Part shown: piece after piece, positions 1 to 6,743 of the stretch | Position numbering within the stretch: the stretch's first letter is position 1 | How the letters are laid out: each line of letters begins with the position of its first letter | NCBI GenBank assembly: GCA_031409695.1 | Contig: JANNXS010000088.1 | Span: 1 to 19,437, forward strand | Length of the DNA: 19,437 bases | Source: JABFRJ01 sp031409695 | GTDB lineage: Bacteria; Pseudomonadota; Alphaproteobacteria; Rhizobiales; Hyphomicrobiaceae | Reading direction: 5' to 3' | Made by a program: the position numbers and the translations under genes | The notes under the pieces: model-generated | Told to the model about the DNA's origin: nothing | The model's input: only the letters and a program-made list of their open reading frames with translations | Database searches by the model: none

Positions 1-50
1 GCAACATAAGCCGCGAACCGCTCGTCACTGCCCGTTGCGCGCTGACCCAT
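1..50 (-). CDS. Probable IS transposase, N-terminal fragment (runs off left edge)
   Basis: Only the first 16 or so residues are visible on the minus strand: MGQRATGSDERFAAYV. The ATG at 50 is preferred because a GGGAG ribosome-binding site lies 8 bases before it. An in-frame ATG at 65 would add five residues (MGAST) but has no such site. The opening resembles the N-terminus of IS701-like DDE transposases as I remember them. With so few residues this is recognition, not proof. The gene reads out of the window, so whether it is intact is unknown. It lies downstream of, and in the same direction as, the flavoprotein gene at 200-2128. Confidence 0.4.
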   Translation of the reverse strand, partial: MGQRATGSDERFAAYV

Positions 51-140
51 CGTGCTCGCTCCCATTGCCAAAGTTGGAATCCCGGCACCTATAGGAGTCG
101 CTGTCGTGGTCGACTGTGGTTTAATGACTCAGTAAAACTA
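1..140 (-). mobile_element. Possible end of an IS701-like insertion sequence (partial)
   Basis: This covers the putative transposase start and its leader. The segment between the ATG and about position 140 has no other gene and would hold the left terminal inverted repeat and transposase promoter. The outer boundary is a guess. The other end of the element is outside the window, so terminal repeats and a target duplication cannot be compared. Confidence 0.3.
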
Positions 141-157
141 GGCTTCGCCAAGCAGTA

Positions 158-184
158 GGCGCGTCTGCCGGAGTGGGCCGCGCC
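158..184 (-). terminator. Weak hairpin just after the flavoprotein stop codon
   Basis: A perfect 6-bp GC-only stem (GGCGCG at 158-163 with CGCGCC at 179-184) starts 16 bases past the stop codon at 200. The position suits a terminator. No T-run follows on the minus strand, so intrinsic termination would be weak. It may only pause transcription or be chance in GC-rich DNA. Confidence 0.2.
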
Positions 185-199
185 GTCTCCTGGCTCCAC

Positions 200-2128
200 T
201 CACAGCAAATACGCGTTGTTGTTCGACTGGCAAGCCTTTGCGGCCTGCGTCTCGACATACATGAACTTCTGCATGTCCCAGGCCCCCGTCGGGCAGCGCT
301 CGGCGCACAGGCCGCAGTGCAAACACATGTCCTCGTCCTTGGCCATGATGCGGCCGGTGGCCGGTAGATCCTTCGAGACGTAGATGTCCTGGGCCTTATT
401 CAGAGCCGGAACACGCAATTGCAGACGGAGCGCATCCTCGTCGTCATTGTGGATGAAGTTGATGCAATCCACCGGGCAGATGTCCATACATGCATCGCAC
501 TCGATACAGAGCTTCTCGGTAAACACAGTCTGCACGTCGCAATTCAAGCAGCGCGCAGCCTCTTTCATCGCAAGCGCGTCATCGAAGCCAAGCTCGACTT
601 CGACTTGGAGGTTCTTGATCGACTTGGCCTTCTCGGCATGTGGCACATGCGTACGTTCCGCGGCATCATAGTTGTTGGAATAGGACCACTCGTGGATGCC
701 CATTTTCTGCGACACCAAGTTGGTGCCGGGCTTTGGTCGCTCTGTGACGGTTTTGCCATGGCAATGCGCGTCGATGGAAATGGCGGCTTGGTGACCATGG
801 CTGACGGCCCAGATGATGTTTTCAGGTCCCCAGGCTGCATCGCCGCCAAAAAACACTTTGGGGTTTGTCGATTGGAACGTGACCTTGTCGACGGTTGGCA
901 TGTTCCACTCGTTGAACGTGATGCCTAAATCCCGCTCGATCCAGTTGAATGCGTTCTCCTGGCCGATTGCCATCAGCACGTCATCGCATGGGATGGTGAC
1001 CAACTCCCCGGTCGCCTTCAGCACGGGACGGCCCTTGGCGTCGACGCCCTGTTCCGCCATCTTTTCAAAGACCACGGCGGTCAGTTTACCATCCGTCATG
1101 ACGAAATTTTTCGGCGCGTGATTGTCGAGAATTGGTATGCCCTCATAGAGCGCGTCTTTGATTTCCCATTCCGACGCCTTCATCACTTTTCGCGGGCTGC
1201 GAACCGTCACCGTCACGGTTTCCGCGCCCATGCGCAGCGCTGTGCGGCAACAGTCCATAGCCGTGTTACCGCCCCCGATGACGACAACTTTTTTGCCGAT
1301 CTTCTCGCTGTGGCCGAAGGCGACTGACGTCAGGAAATCGATGCCGATGTGGATGTTCGCGGCGGCCTCTTCCCGGCCGGGGATATTGAGATCCTTGCCC
1401 TTGGGCGCGCCGGTGCCAACGAACACGGCGTCAAAGCCTTCGTCGAGTACAGCTTTGAGGCTTGTTACGTGTTCACCGAAACGCCTTTCGACGCCGGAGT
1501 TTACGATGCGATAGACCTCTTCATCCAGAACGGTCTCGGGCAAACGGAACGAGGGGATGTTGGTCCGCATCAATCCGCCGCCCTTGGGATCCTTCTCGAT
1601 GACTGTGACGGCATACCCGAGTGGCAGCAAATCGCGCGCAACCGTCAATGATGCTGGCCCTGCACCAATCAACGCGACGCGTCGCCCGTTCTTCGTGACC
1701 GGAATTTGCGGCATGCGGCCATCAACGTCGCCTTTATAATCGGCAGCGACGCGTTTCAGACGGCAAATGGCGACGGGCTCGGCGTTCATTTCGCCGGATT
1801 TTGCGTTGGCTTCGTCGCCGATCTGAACGCGCCCGCGCCGACATGCCGGCTCGCACGGGCGATCACAAACACGACCGAGAATGCCCGGGAAAACGTTGCT
1901 CTCCCAGTTGAGCATGTAGGCGTCAGCGTAGCGTTTTGCTGCGATCAAACGAATGTATTCGGGCACGGGCGTATGGGTCGGACAGGCCCACTGGCAATCG
2001 ACGACCTTATGAAAATATTTTGGGTTTGTGATGTCGGTTGCTTGTGTCTTGCCGCGGGCGCGCTTGGCGAAATCTTTGGCCGACGCCGGGCCTTTGCCGA
2101 GGCTCGGGGTATTATTTGCGCTCGACAT
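200..2128 (-). CDS. GltD-like FAD/NAD(P)H oxidoreductase with two C-terminal 4Fe-4S clusters
   Basis: This 642-residue cytosolic electron-transfer flavoprotein resembles the small subunit of glutamate synthase, with an added ferredoxin tail. The N-terminal Fe-S domain has Cys45, Cys49, Cys88, Cys92 and Cys96 (CDRPCEPAC). The FAD-binding GAGPAS is at 155-160 and the NAD(P)-binding GGGNTA at 285-290. The second FAD contact GGDAAWGPENI is at 428-438. CLNC is at 527-530. Two ferredoxin motifs follow: Cys541/544/547/551 and Cys602/605/608/612. I chose the ATG at 2128 because family similarity begins there and GAAGG lies 10 bases before it. The frame stays open to a TTG at 2356, with an ATG at 2200, but those extra residues look unlike the family. 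No glutamate synthase large subunit is nearby. Known relatives often sit beside 2-oxoacid:ferredoxin oxidoreductase genes, so a role in moving electrons between NAD(P)H and ferredoxin is inferred. Downstream is the probable IS. Confidence 0.85.
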   Translation of the reverse strand: MSSANNTPSLGKGPASAKDFAKRARGKTQATDITNPKYFHKVVDCQWACPTHTPVPEYIRLIAAKRYADAYMLNWESNVFPGILGRVCDRPCEPACRRGRVQIGDEANAKSGEMNAEPVAICRLKRVAADYKGDVDGRMPQIPVTKNGRRVALIGAGPASLTVARDLLPLGYAVTVIEKDPKGGGLMRTNIPSFRLPETVLDEEVYRIVNSGVERRFGEHVTSLKAVLDEGFDAVFVGTGAPKGKDLNIPGREEAAANIHIGIDFLTSVAFGHSEKIGKKVVVIGGGNTAMDCCRTALRMGAETVTVTVRSPRKVMKASEWEIKDALYEGIPILDNHAPKNFVMTDGKLTAVVFEKMAEQGVDAKGRPVLKATGELVTIPCDDVLMAIGQENAFNWIERDLGITFNEWNMPTVDKVTFQSTNPKVFFGGDAAWGPENIIWAVSHGHQAAISIDAHCHGKTVTERPKPGTNLVSQKMGIHEWSYSNNYDAAERTHVPHAEKAKSIKNLQVEVELGFDDALAMKEAARCLNCDVQTVFTEKLCIECDACMDICPVDCINFIHNDDEDALRLQLRVPALNKAQDIYVSKDLPATGRIMAKDEDMCLHCGLCAERCPTGAWDMQKFMYVETQAAKACQSNNNAYLL

Positions 2129-2420
2129 GCTTGAACTGCCTTCGATTTCCGCGGCCTCGATTTCCGCCTCACGCCTGACCCTGCGCGTGCTGCGGCTCAT
2201 GCCGATTGGGCGGACCCCAGTGAACTTGAGGCTATCGAGGGGGCCAGGGATTTGCAAGTTTGACCGCAAGCCCTGACCGCAGGCCCAAGACAGATCGTTG
2301 AGGGCGCCCGTCAATCGCTTGGCCACGGCGTTGACTTTCGGATCGGATTTCCCCAAGTGCGCCGTAGATTAAGAGCCGCCGCAGCGCCCGCTCGCGCCGC
2401 CCCAGACGGATCAACGAACC
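2129..2420. other. Divergent intergenic region between flavoprotein gene and carA
   Basis: These 292 bases must hold the start signals of both divergent genes, if the flavoprotein starts at 2128. I found no convincing -35/-10 pair and no riboswitch or attenuator-like hairpin series. carA has only a weak ribosome-binding site (GGAT about 12 bases before its ATG). The minus-strand frame remains open through much of it, so part could be an N-terminal extension of the flavoprotein. Confidence 0.4.
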
Positions 2421-3653
2421 ATGGCTGCTGAGATCAAACTGGTACCGGCTGCCCGGAATGGAACCACTCCCTGGAGTGAGCCCTCTCCCTGGACCGAAAC
2501 CGTCGAAACTGCACGCCTGGTCTTGGCCGACGGGACAGTCATTTCAGGCTATGGCATCGGCGCAACTGGCACGGCCGTTGGTGAAGTGTGCTTTAACACC
2601 GCCATGACCGGCTACCAGGAAATCCTGACCGATCCGAGTTACGCTGGCCAGATCATCACATTCACCTTCCCCCACGTCGGCAATGTGGGCACCAACCCTG
2701 ATGACACTGAGATTTCGAACCCGGCCATGCGTTCGGGCGTACGCGGCATCGTTGTTCGCGCCGACATCACCGAGCCCTCAAATTACCGCGCCGTCGAGCA
2801 TCTCGACGGCTGGCTTAAAAAGCGCGGGATCGTCGGCATCTGTGGCATCGACACGCGCGCGCTGACGGCCCGTATCCGCGAACACGGTATGCCGAACGGC
2901 GTCATTTCTCACGACCCGACCGGGAAATTTGACGAGTCGAAGCTGCTTGCCGAGGCCAAGGCATGGCCCGGCCTCGACGGGATGGATCTCGTGCCGGACG
3001 TGACGCGCGGGCAGTCCATGGAATGGGCCGACAAACGTTGGGCCTGGGCGGAAGGTTACGCAACGCTTGCCGAACCTGAGTTCCACGTGGTTGCCATCGA
3101 TTACGGTCTCAAAACGAATATCTTGCGTTGCCTCGCAAATGCTGGTGCACGCGTCACGGTTTTACCGGCGACGGCGAAAGCTGCGGACATTCTCGCGGGC
3201 AAACCAGACGGCGTATTTCTTTCAAACGGTCCCGGTGACCCGGCGGCGACCGGCACCTATGCCGTGCCTGAGATCAAAGCGTTGATCGCTTCGGGAACAC
3301 CTGTATTTGGCATCTGCCTCGGCCACCAAATGCTCGGCCTCGCGCTCGGCGCCAAAACGCACAAAATGCATCAAGGCCACCATGGGGCGAATCACCCGGT
3401 GAAAGACCACACGACTGGCAAAGTTGAGGTTGTGTCCATGAACCACGGCTTCGCCATCGACGCAAAAACACTGCCGTCCACCGTTGAAGAAACCCACGTG
3501 TCGCTGTTCGATGGCTCCAACTGCGGTATTCGGCTCAAGGGCCGCCCGGTGTTCTCGGTGCAGCATCACCCCGAGGCCTCGCCCGGACCGGAGGACAGCC
3601 ATTACTTGTTCGCCCGCTTCGCCAACCTTATGCGGGTCGCGAAGGCAAAGTAA
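2421..3653 (+). CDS. carA: Carbamoyl-phosphate synthase small (glutaminase) subunit
   Basis: It hydrolyses glutamine and passes ammonia to CarB to make carbamoyl phosphate for pyrimidine and arginine synthesis in the cytosol. At 410 residues it is slightly longer than the usual ~380-400, because of an N-terminal lead of about 30 residues. The CPSase small-chain domain begins at ARLVLADGTVISG and includes FNTAMTGYQEILTDPSY. The class I glutamine amidotransferase domain begins near residue 217 (VVAIDYGLKTNILR). Its nucleophile is Cys299 in GICLGHQ, and the catalytic His383 and Glu385 lie in HHPEAS. All expected active-site residues are present. carB is not in the window. The gene converges on the carboxylase gene, leaving only 44 bases between the two stop codons with no clear terminator hairpin. 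Confidence 0.97.
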   Translation: MAAEIKLVPAARNGTTPWSEPSPWTETVETARLVLADGTVISGYGIGATGTAVGEVCFNTAMTGYQEILTDPSYAGQIITFTFPHVGNVGTNPDDTEISNPAMRSGVRGIVVRADITEPSNYRAVEHLDGWLKKRGIVGICGIDTRALTARIREHGMPNGVISHDPTGKFDESKLLAEAKAWPGLDGMDLVPDVTRGQSMEWADKRWAWAEGYATLAEPEFHVVAIDYGLKTNILRCLANAGARVTVLPATAKAADILAGKPDGVFLSNGPGDPAATGTYAVPEIKALIASGTPVFGICLGHQMLGLALGAKTHKMHQGHHGANHPVKDHTTGKVEVVSMNHGFAIDAKTLPSTVEETHVSLFDGSNCGIRLKGRPVFSVQHHPEASPGPEDSHYLFARFANLMRVAKAK

Positions 3654-3697
3654 AGGCGTTCTCCTCATAAACTGGGTAGACAGTCATGCTGGAGTTC

Positions 3698-5689
3698 TTA
3701 CGCAACAGTCAGCGATGCGATCAGTGCACCGAGTACGACTTGCGTGCCCTCGGACACGGGCACCTTGTCGATTGTGCCGGCAGCCGTCGCTGAGAGTACG
3801 TGCTCCATTTTCATGGCCTCGACGACCGCGATATGGTCGCCCTTGGCGACGATTGCGCCCGGAACGACGAAGACCTTGGCGACACGACCGGTGATCGGCG
3901 CACGTATTGCCGTACCGTCGCCCGCGTCTTCGATGGCCAAGGGGTCGTAAACGGGTTTGGAGATGACGATCTGGCGGCCGCGTTCAAAGGCGTAGACGGT
4001 GCCATCGGAACCAACCGTGACCGAGCGCGGCTCGAAATCGTCCTCATCAATGTCGATGCCACTAAGCCCCGGATGCACCACCACCGGGTGGGACGGTGCC
4101 TCATCCGAGTGACCAACCCAGCGCACCCCGACGGTCTGCGTCTCACCGTCGACGACCACTGACATCGGCCGGTTCACAGCTCCTCCGAGTTGGAAAGCGT
4201 CATTCATCGCCCAGGGATCGCTGCTCGGCTCATCGCCATTCGAGAGTCGACCAGCGCGATGCGCGGCGTTGTAGGCCGCGGCCTTAAGCGCACGGGACAA
4301 CAGTGCGGTCGAGACGCGTTGATCGACCAGAGTTGTCATTTCTCGGGCGATAAGTCCGGTATCCATTCGCCCCACGTTGACATCTGCGTGCCGCAACAAG
4401 TTGACCAGAAAGCCAACGTTCGTTTTCACGCCTGCAACAGGGAAATTGTCGAGTTGCCGCGCAAGCTGCTGGATTGCGGAAGGCCGATCTACACCGTGTT
4501 CGATCACTTTTGCGATCATGGAGTCATAGTACGGCGACACACTGTCTCCTGCCTGCACCCCGGTTTCAAGACGCGTATCTGGCTTCAACTCATCAGGCTC
4601 GAACACCTCAATCCGACCGATACTCGGCATGAAGCCTTTGGCCGGATCTTCAGCACACAGGCGCACCTCGATGGCATGCCCCTTCATTTTGATCGCTGAT
4701 TGCGCCAGCGGCAGCTTTTGTCCCGCCGCCACGCGGATCTGCCACTCCACCAGATCGAGCCCGGTGATTTCCTCCGTCACGGGATGCTCGACTTGAAGGC
4801 GCGTGTTCATCTCAATGAAATACCAGGGCGCATCCGCCGTCAGCTTGCCGCCCTCGACCAGAAATTCGACCGTGCCGGCGCCTTCATAGTTGACGGACTT
4901 GGCGAGCTTCACGGCGGCTGCACACATTTTCTCGCGCAACGCCTCGCTCATGCCGGGGGCCGGCGCCTCCTCGATGACTTTCTGGTTGCGGCGCTGGAGG
5001 GTACAGTCCCGCTCGAAGAGGTGGACGACGTTACCGTGCGTGTCGCCGAACACCTGCACCTCGATGTGCCTGGGCGCGACGACGACCTTCTCGATCAGCA
5101 CATCCGGATTGCCGAACGCCGACTGTGCCTCGCGCCGTGCGCTGTCGAGCAACTCCGAGAGCTGAGCCTCCGCCTCGACGAGGCGCATCCCGCGACCGCC
5201 ACCGCCCGCGACGGCTTTGATCATGACGGGATAGCCGATGCGCGTGGCTTCTTTGGTCAGGATGCTCAGGTCCTGGGCGCGGCCCTGGTAGCCTGGCACG
5301 ACGGGCACGCCCGCTTTGATGGCGATTTCCTTCGCGGCAGCCTTGCCGCCGAGCGCCCGCATGGCCTCCGCGCGTGGGCCGATGAAGGTTATGCCAGCCT
5401 TGGCGCAGGCCTCCGGAAGATCTGCGTTCTCGGACAGGAATCCGTAGCCAGGGTGGATCGCGTCGGCGCCGGTTTTCTTTGCGGCTGCTATGATTTTGTC
5501 GATCACCAGATAACTCTCGGTCGCGGGCGAGGCACCGATATGCACGGCTTCGTCTGCATCGCGCACGTGCAATGCCTTGGCGTCTGCGTCGGAATACACA
5601 GCCACCGTCGCTAGTCCCATTTTGCGCGCGGTGCGGATGATGCGGCGGGCGATCTCGCCACGGTTGGCGATCAGGATCTTCTTGAGCAT
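3698..5689 (-). CDS. Acyl-CoA carboxylase alpha subunit (biotin carboxylase plus biotin carrier)
   Basis: This 663-residue subunit carboxylates its own biotin with ATP and bicarbonate. A separate beta subunit, not seen here, then transfers the carboxyl to an acyl-CoA. The N-terminal biotin carboxylase domain has KILIANRGEIA at residues 4-14 and HPGYGFLSEN at 79-88. The ATP-grasp glycine loop AGGGGRGM is at 161-168, and FIEMNTRLQVEHPVTE carries the carboxylation-site residues. The C-terminal biotinyl domain has EAMKMEH with the biotin-accepting Lys627. Length and domain order fit propionyl- or 3-methylcrotonyl-CoA carboxylase alpha chains. The acyl specificity cannot be decided from this subunit, so no symbol is given. 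The ATG at 5689 is where family similarity starts. The open frame to 5794 runs through the repeat at 5723-5827 and is not likely translated. That repeat lies 34 bases before the start, inside the promoter or leader region. Confidence 0.93.
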   Translation of the reverse strand: MLKKILIANRGEIARRIIRTARKMGLATVAVYSDADAKALHVRDADEAVHIGASPATESYLVIDKIIAAAKKTGADAIHPGYGFLSENADLPEACAKAGITFIGPRAEAMRALGGKAAAKEIAIKAGVPVVPGYQGRAQDLSILTKEATRIGYPVMIKAVAGGGGRGMRLVEAEAQLSELLDSARREAQSAFGNPDVLIEKVVVAPRHIEVQVFGDTHGNVVHLFERDCTLQRRNQKVIEEAPAPGMSEALREKMCAAAVKLAKSVNYEGAGTVEFLVEGGKLTADAPWYFIEMNTRLQVEHPVTEEITGLDLVEWQIRVAAGQKLPLAQSAIKMKGHAIEVRLCAEDPAKGFMPSIGRIEVFEPDELKPDTRLETGVQAGDSVSPYYDSMIAKVIEHGVDRPSAIQQLARQLDNFPVAGVKTNVGFLVNLLRHADVNVGRMDTGLIAREMTTLVDQRVSTALLSRALKAAAYNAAHRAGRLSNGDEPSSDPWAMNDAFQLGGAVNRPMSVVVDGETQTVGVRWVGHSDEAPSHPVVVHPGLSGIDIDEDDFEPRSVTVGSDGTVYAFERGRQIVISKPVYDPLAIEDAGDGTAIRAPITGRVAKVFVVPGAIVAKGDHIAVVEAMKMEHVLSATAAGTIDKVPVSEGTQVVLGALIASLTVA

Positions 5690-5722
5690 GGGGGACCTGT
5701 GTGCGCGACTGGTACACGCAGT

Positions 5723-5827
5723 TAGAGCAAATTCCGATCCTTCGGAATCGGAAATTTGCTCTAGGTCCTTGAATGGTCGTATTTTCTTCGCCAAACCGGG
5801 AAGCCACTTCGGCGGAAAATGCTCCAG
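5723..5827. repeat. Two-hairpin dispersed repeat, copy A (Rhizobiales intergenic type)
   Basis: Copy A is 105 bases long and matches copy B at 6565-6668 along its whole length, in the same orientation. Hairpin 1 is the near-palindrome from GAGCAAATTCCGAT to ATCGGAAATTTGCTC around CCTTCGGA. Hairpin 2 pairs ATTTTCTTCGCC with GGCGGAAAAT around a loop containing ACCGGGAAGCCACTT. Both ends carry versions of TAGAGC/GCTCTAG. It sits between the divergent carboxylase and GST genes. The style matches short dispersed repeats common between genes in Rhizobiales, but the family name is not verified. Confidence 0.85.
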
Positions 5828-5864
5828 TCGAGACCGCGGCTATGCTGCAATGCTGTTGGCGCAT

Positions 5865-5893
5865 TTGCCCGTTTTCGGGGAGGCGGATACAGA
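5865..5893 (+). promoter_or_regulatory. Possible sigma70-type promoter for the GST-like gene
   Basis: TTGCCC (5865-5870) is followed after exactly 17 bases by TACAGA (5888-5893), placing a start near 5900, about 29 bases before the ATG at 5929. Both boxes are partial matches to TTGACA and TATAAT. It lies just outside repeat A, so the repeat would be upstream of the transcript. Confidence 0.3.
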
Positions 5894-5928
5894 GACGCTC
5901 GCACACAATTGTCGATCCGGAGATCCCC

Positions 5929-6567
5929 ATGGCGCACCCGACACTGATCGGCTCAACCACCAGTCCGTTCGTGCGCAAGATCCGCCTTGCGGCGGCAAGC
6001 CTCAGTCTGCCGATTGCATTTCAACCGGAATACCAATGGGCGCCCGGGACGATCGTGTCGGCGTTCAACCCGTTGGCCAAAGTGCCGGTCATGCTGACCG
6101 ATGACACGCAGCCGCTGTATGATTCACGCGTGATCGTTGCCTACCTTGAACAAAAAGCGGGTTTGTCACTTCGACCGCCCACCGCACTGGGCGAAATCGA
6201 CGATATGCGCGTGGAAGCGCTGGCCGATGGCATCTCGGATGCGACGTTCCTGGTCATCGTCGAAGGTTTCCGCCCAGAGGCGCGCCGCAGCACCTATTGG
6301 CTGGAACGCCAGAACCTGAAGATCAGTCGCGGTATTGCAGCGCTGGCGGCGGACGTGGAGGCAGGCCGCGTGCCACGCGAACAGGTCACCTCCGGCGTGA
6401 TCGCCGCGGTGTGTGCGCTCGAGTTCTACAGCTATCGGTACCCCAATATGCCCTGGCGCACGGCGCATCAGGGCCTCGATACCTGGAGCCAGATCTGGCG
6501 CGACCTGCCGCACTATGAGCAGACGCGACCCGTGCCGATGCCGGGCGTAACGATGCCGACGCTTTAG
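5929..6567 (+). CDS. Glutathione S-transferase family protein
   Basis: This is a 212-residue soluble protein with the two-domain GST plan. The thioredoxin-like N-terminal half has STTSPFVRK at 9-17 (likely catalytic Ser/Thr region). Its cis-proline is Pro53 in KVPVM, and the glutathione-binding YDSRVIVAYLE is at 64-74. A helical C-terminal domain follows. It probably conjugates or reduces small electrophiles with glutathione; the substrate is unknown. The ATG at 5929 is preceded by GGAG at 7 bases. The frame is open further upstream into repeat A, but that part lacks family similarity. The last codons are ACG CTT TAG, and this TAG is the first three bases of repeat B. The gene is thus bracketed by two repeat copies about 100 bases upstream and 0 bases downstream. 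Confidence 0.9.
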   Translation: MAHPTLIGSTTSPFVRKIRLAAASLSLPIAFQPEYQWAPGTIVSAFNPLAKVPVMLTDDTQPLYDSRVIVAYLEQKAGLSLRPPTALGEIDDMRVEALADGISDATFLVIVEGFRPEARRSTYWLERQNLKISRGIAALAADVEAGRVPREQVTSGVIAAVCALEFYSYRYPNMPWRTAHQGLDTWSQIWRDLPHYEQTRPVPMPGVTMPTL

Positions 6568-6668
6568 AGCGCCTTCCGATCCTTCGGAATCGGAACGTGC
6601 TCTAAGTCTTTAACTGGTCGCATTTTCTACGACGAACCGGGAAGCCACTTCGTCGAAAAATGCTCTAG
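6565..6668. repeat. Two-hairpin dispersed repeat, copy B
   Basis: Copy B is 104 bases long and in the same orientation as copy A (5723-5827). Hairpin 1 has outer arms GAGC/GCTC and inner arms TTCCGAT/ATCGGAA. Hairpin 2 pairs ATTTTC-CGACGAA with TTCGTCG-AAAAAT around CCGGGAAGCCAC. Compared with copy A, one stem position changes from C/G to A/T on both sides, so pairing is kept. The repeat overlaps the GST stop codon at 6565-6567. It could act as a transcript 3' end for the GST gene. Confidence 0.85.
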
Positions 6669-6691
6669 CCCGCCCTCCCATTCCAAATGCG

Positions 6692-6743
6692 TCACTGGCC
6701 ACGCTCACTGGCCACGGTCACTGGCCACGGTCACTGGCCACGG
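6692..6743. repeat. 13-bp tandem repeat, four units
   Basis: Four head-to-tail units of TCACTGGCCACGG; the first ends in C instead of G. The last unit overlaps the end of the pentapeptide gene: the gene's TGA stop is read from TCA at 6731-6733. The other three units lie just downstream of that gene. Each unit contains the palindrome TGGCCA. Confidence 0.95.

Noticed and set aside
2129..2356. N-terminal extension of the flavoprotein to a TTG start
   Set aside because: The 76 extra residues lack family similarity and the TTG has no ribosome-binding site; the ATG at 2128 fits better.
4700..5614. Plus-strand open frame of 304 codons within the carboxylase gene
   Set aside because: It is the shadow of a well-conserved biotin carboxylase on the minus strand; composition is typical of antisense frames.
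5690..5794. N-terminal extension of the carboxylase through repeat A
   Set aside because: The extra residues are encoded by the dispersed repeat, and the conserved start is at 5689.
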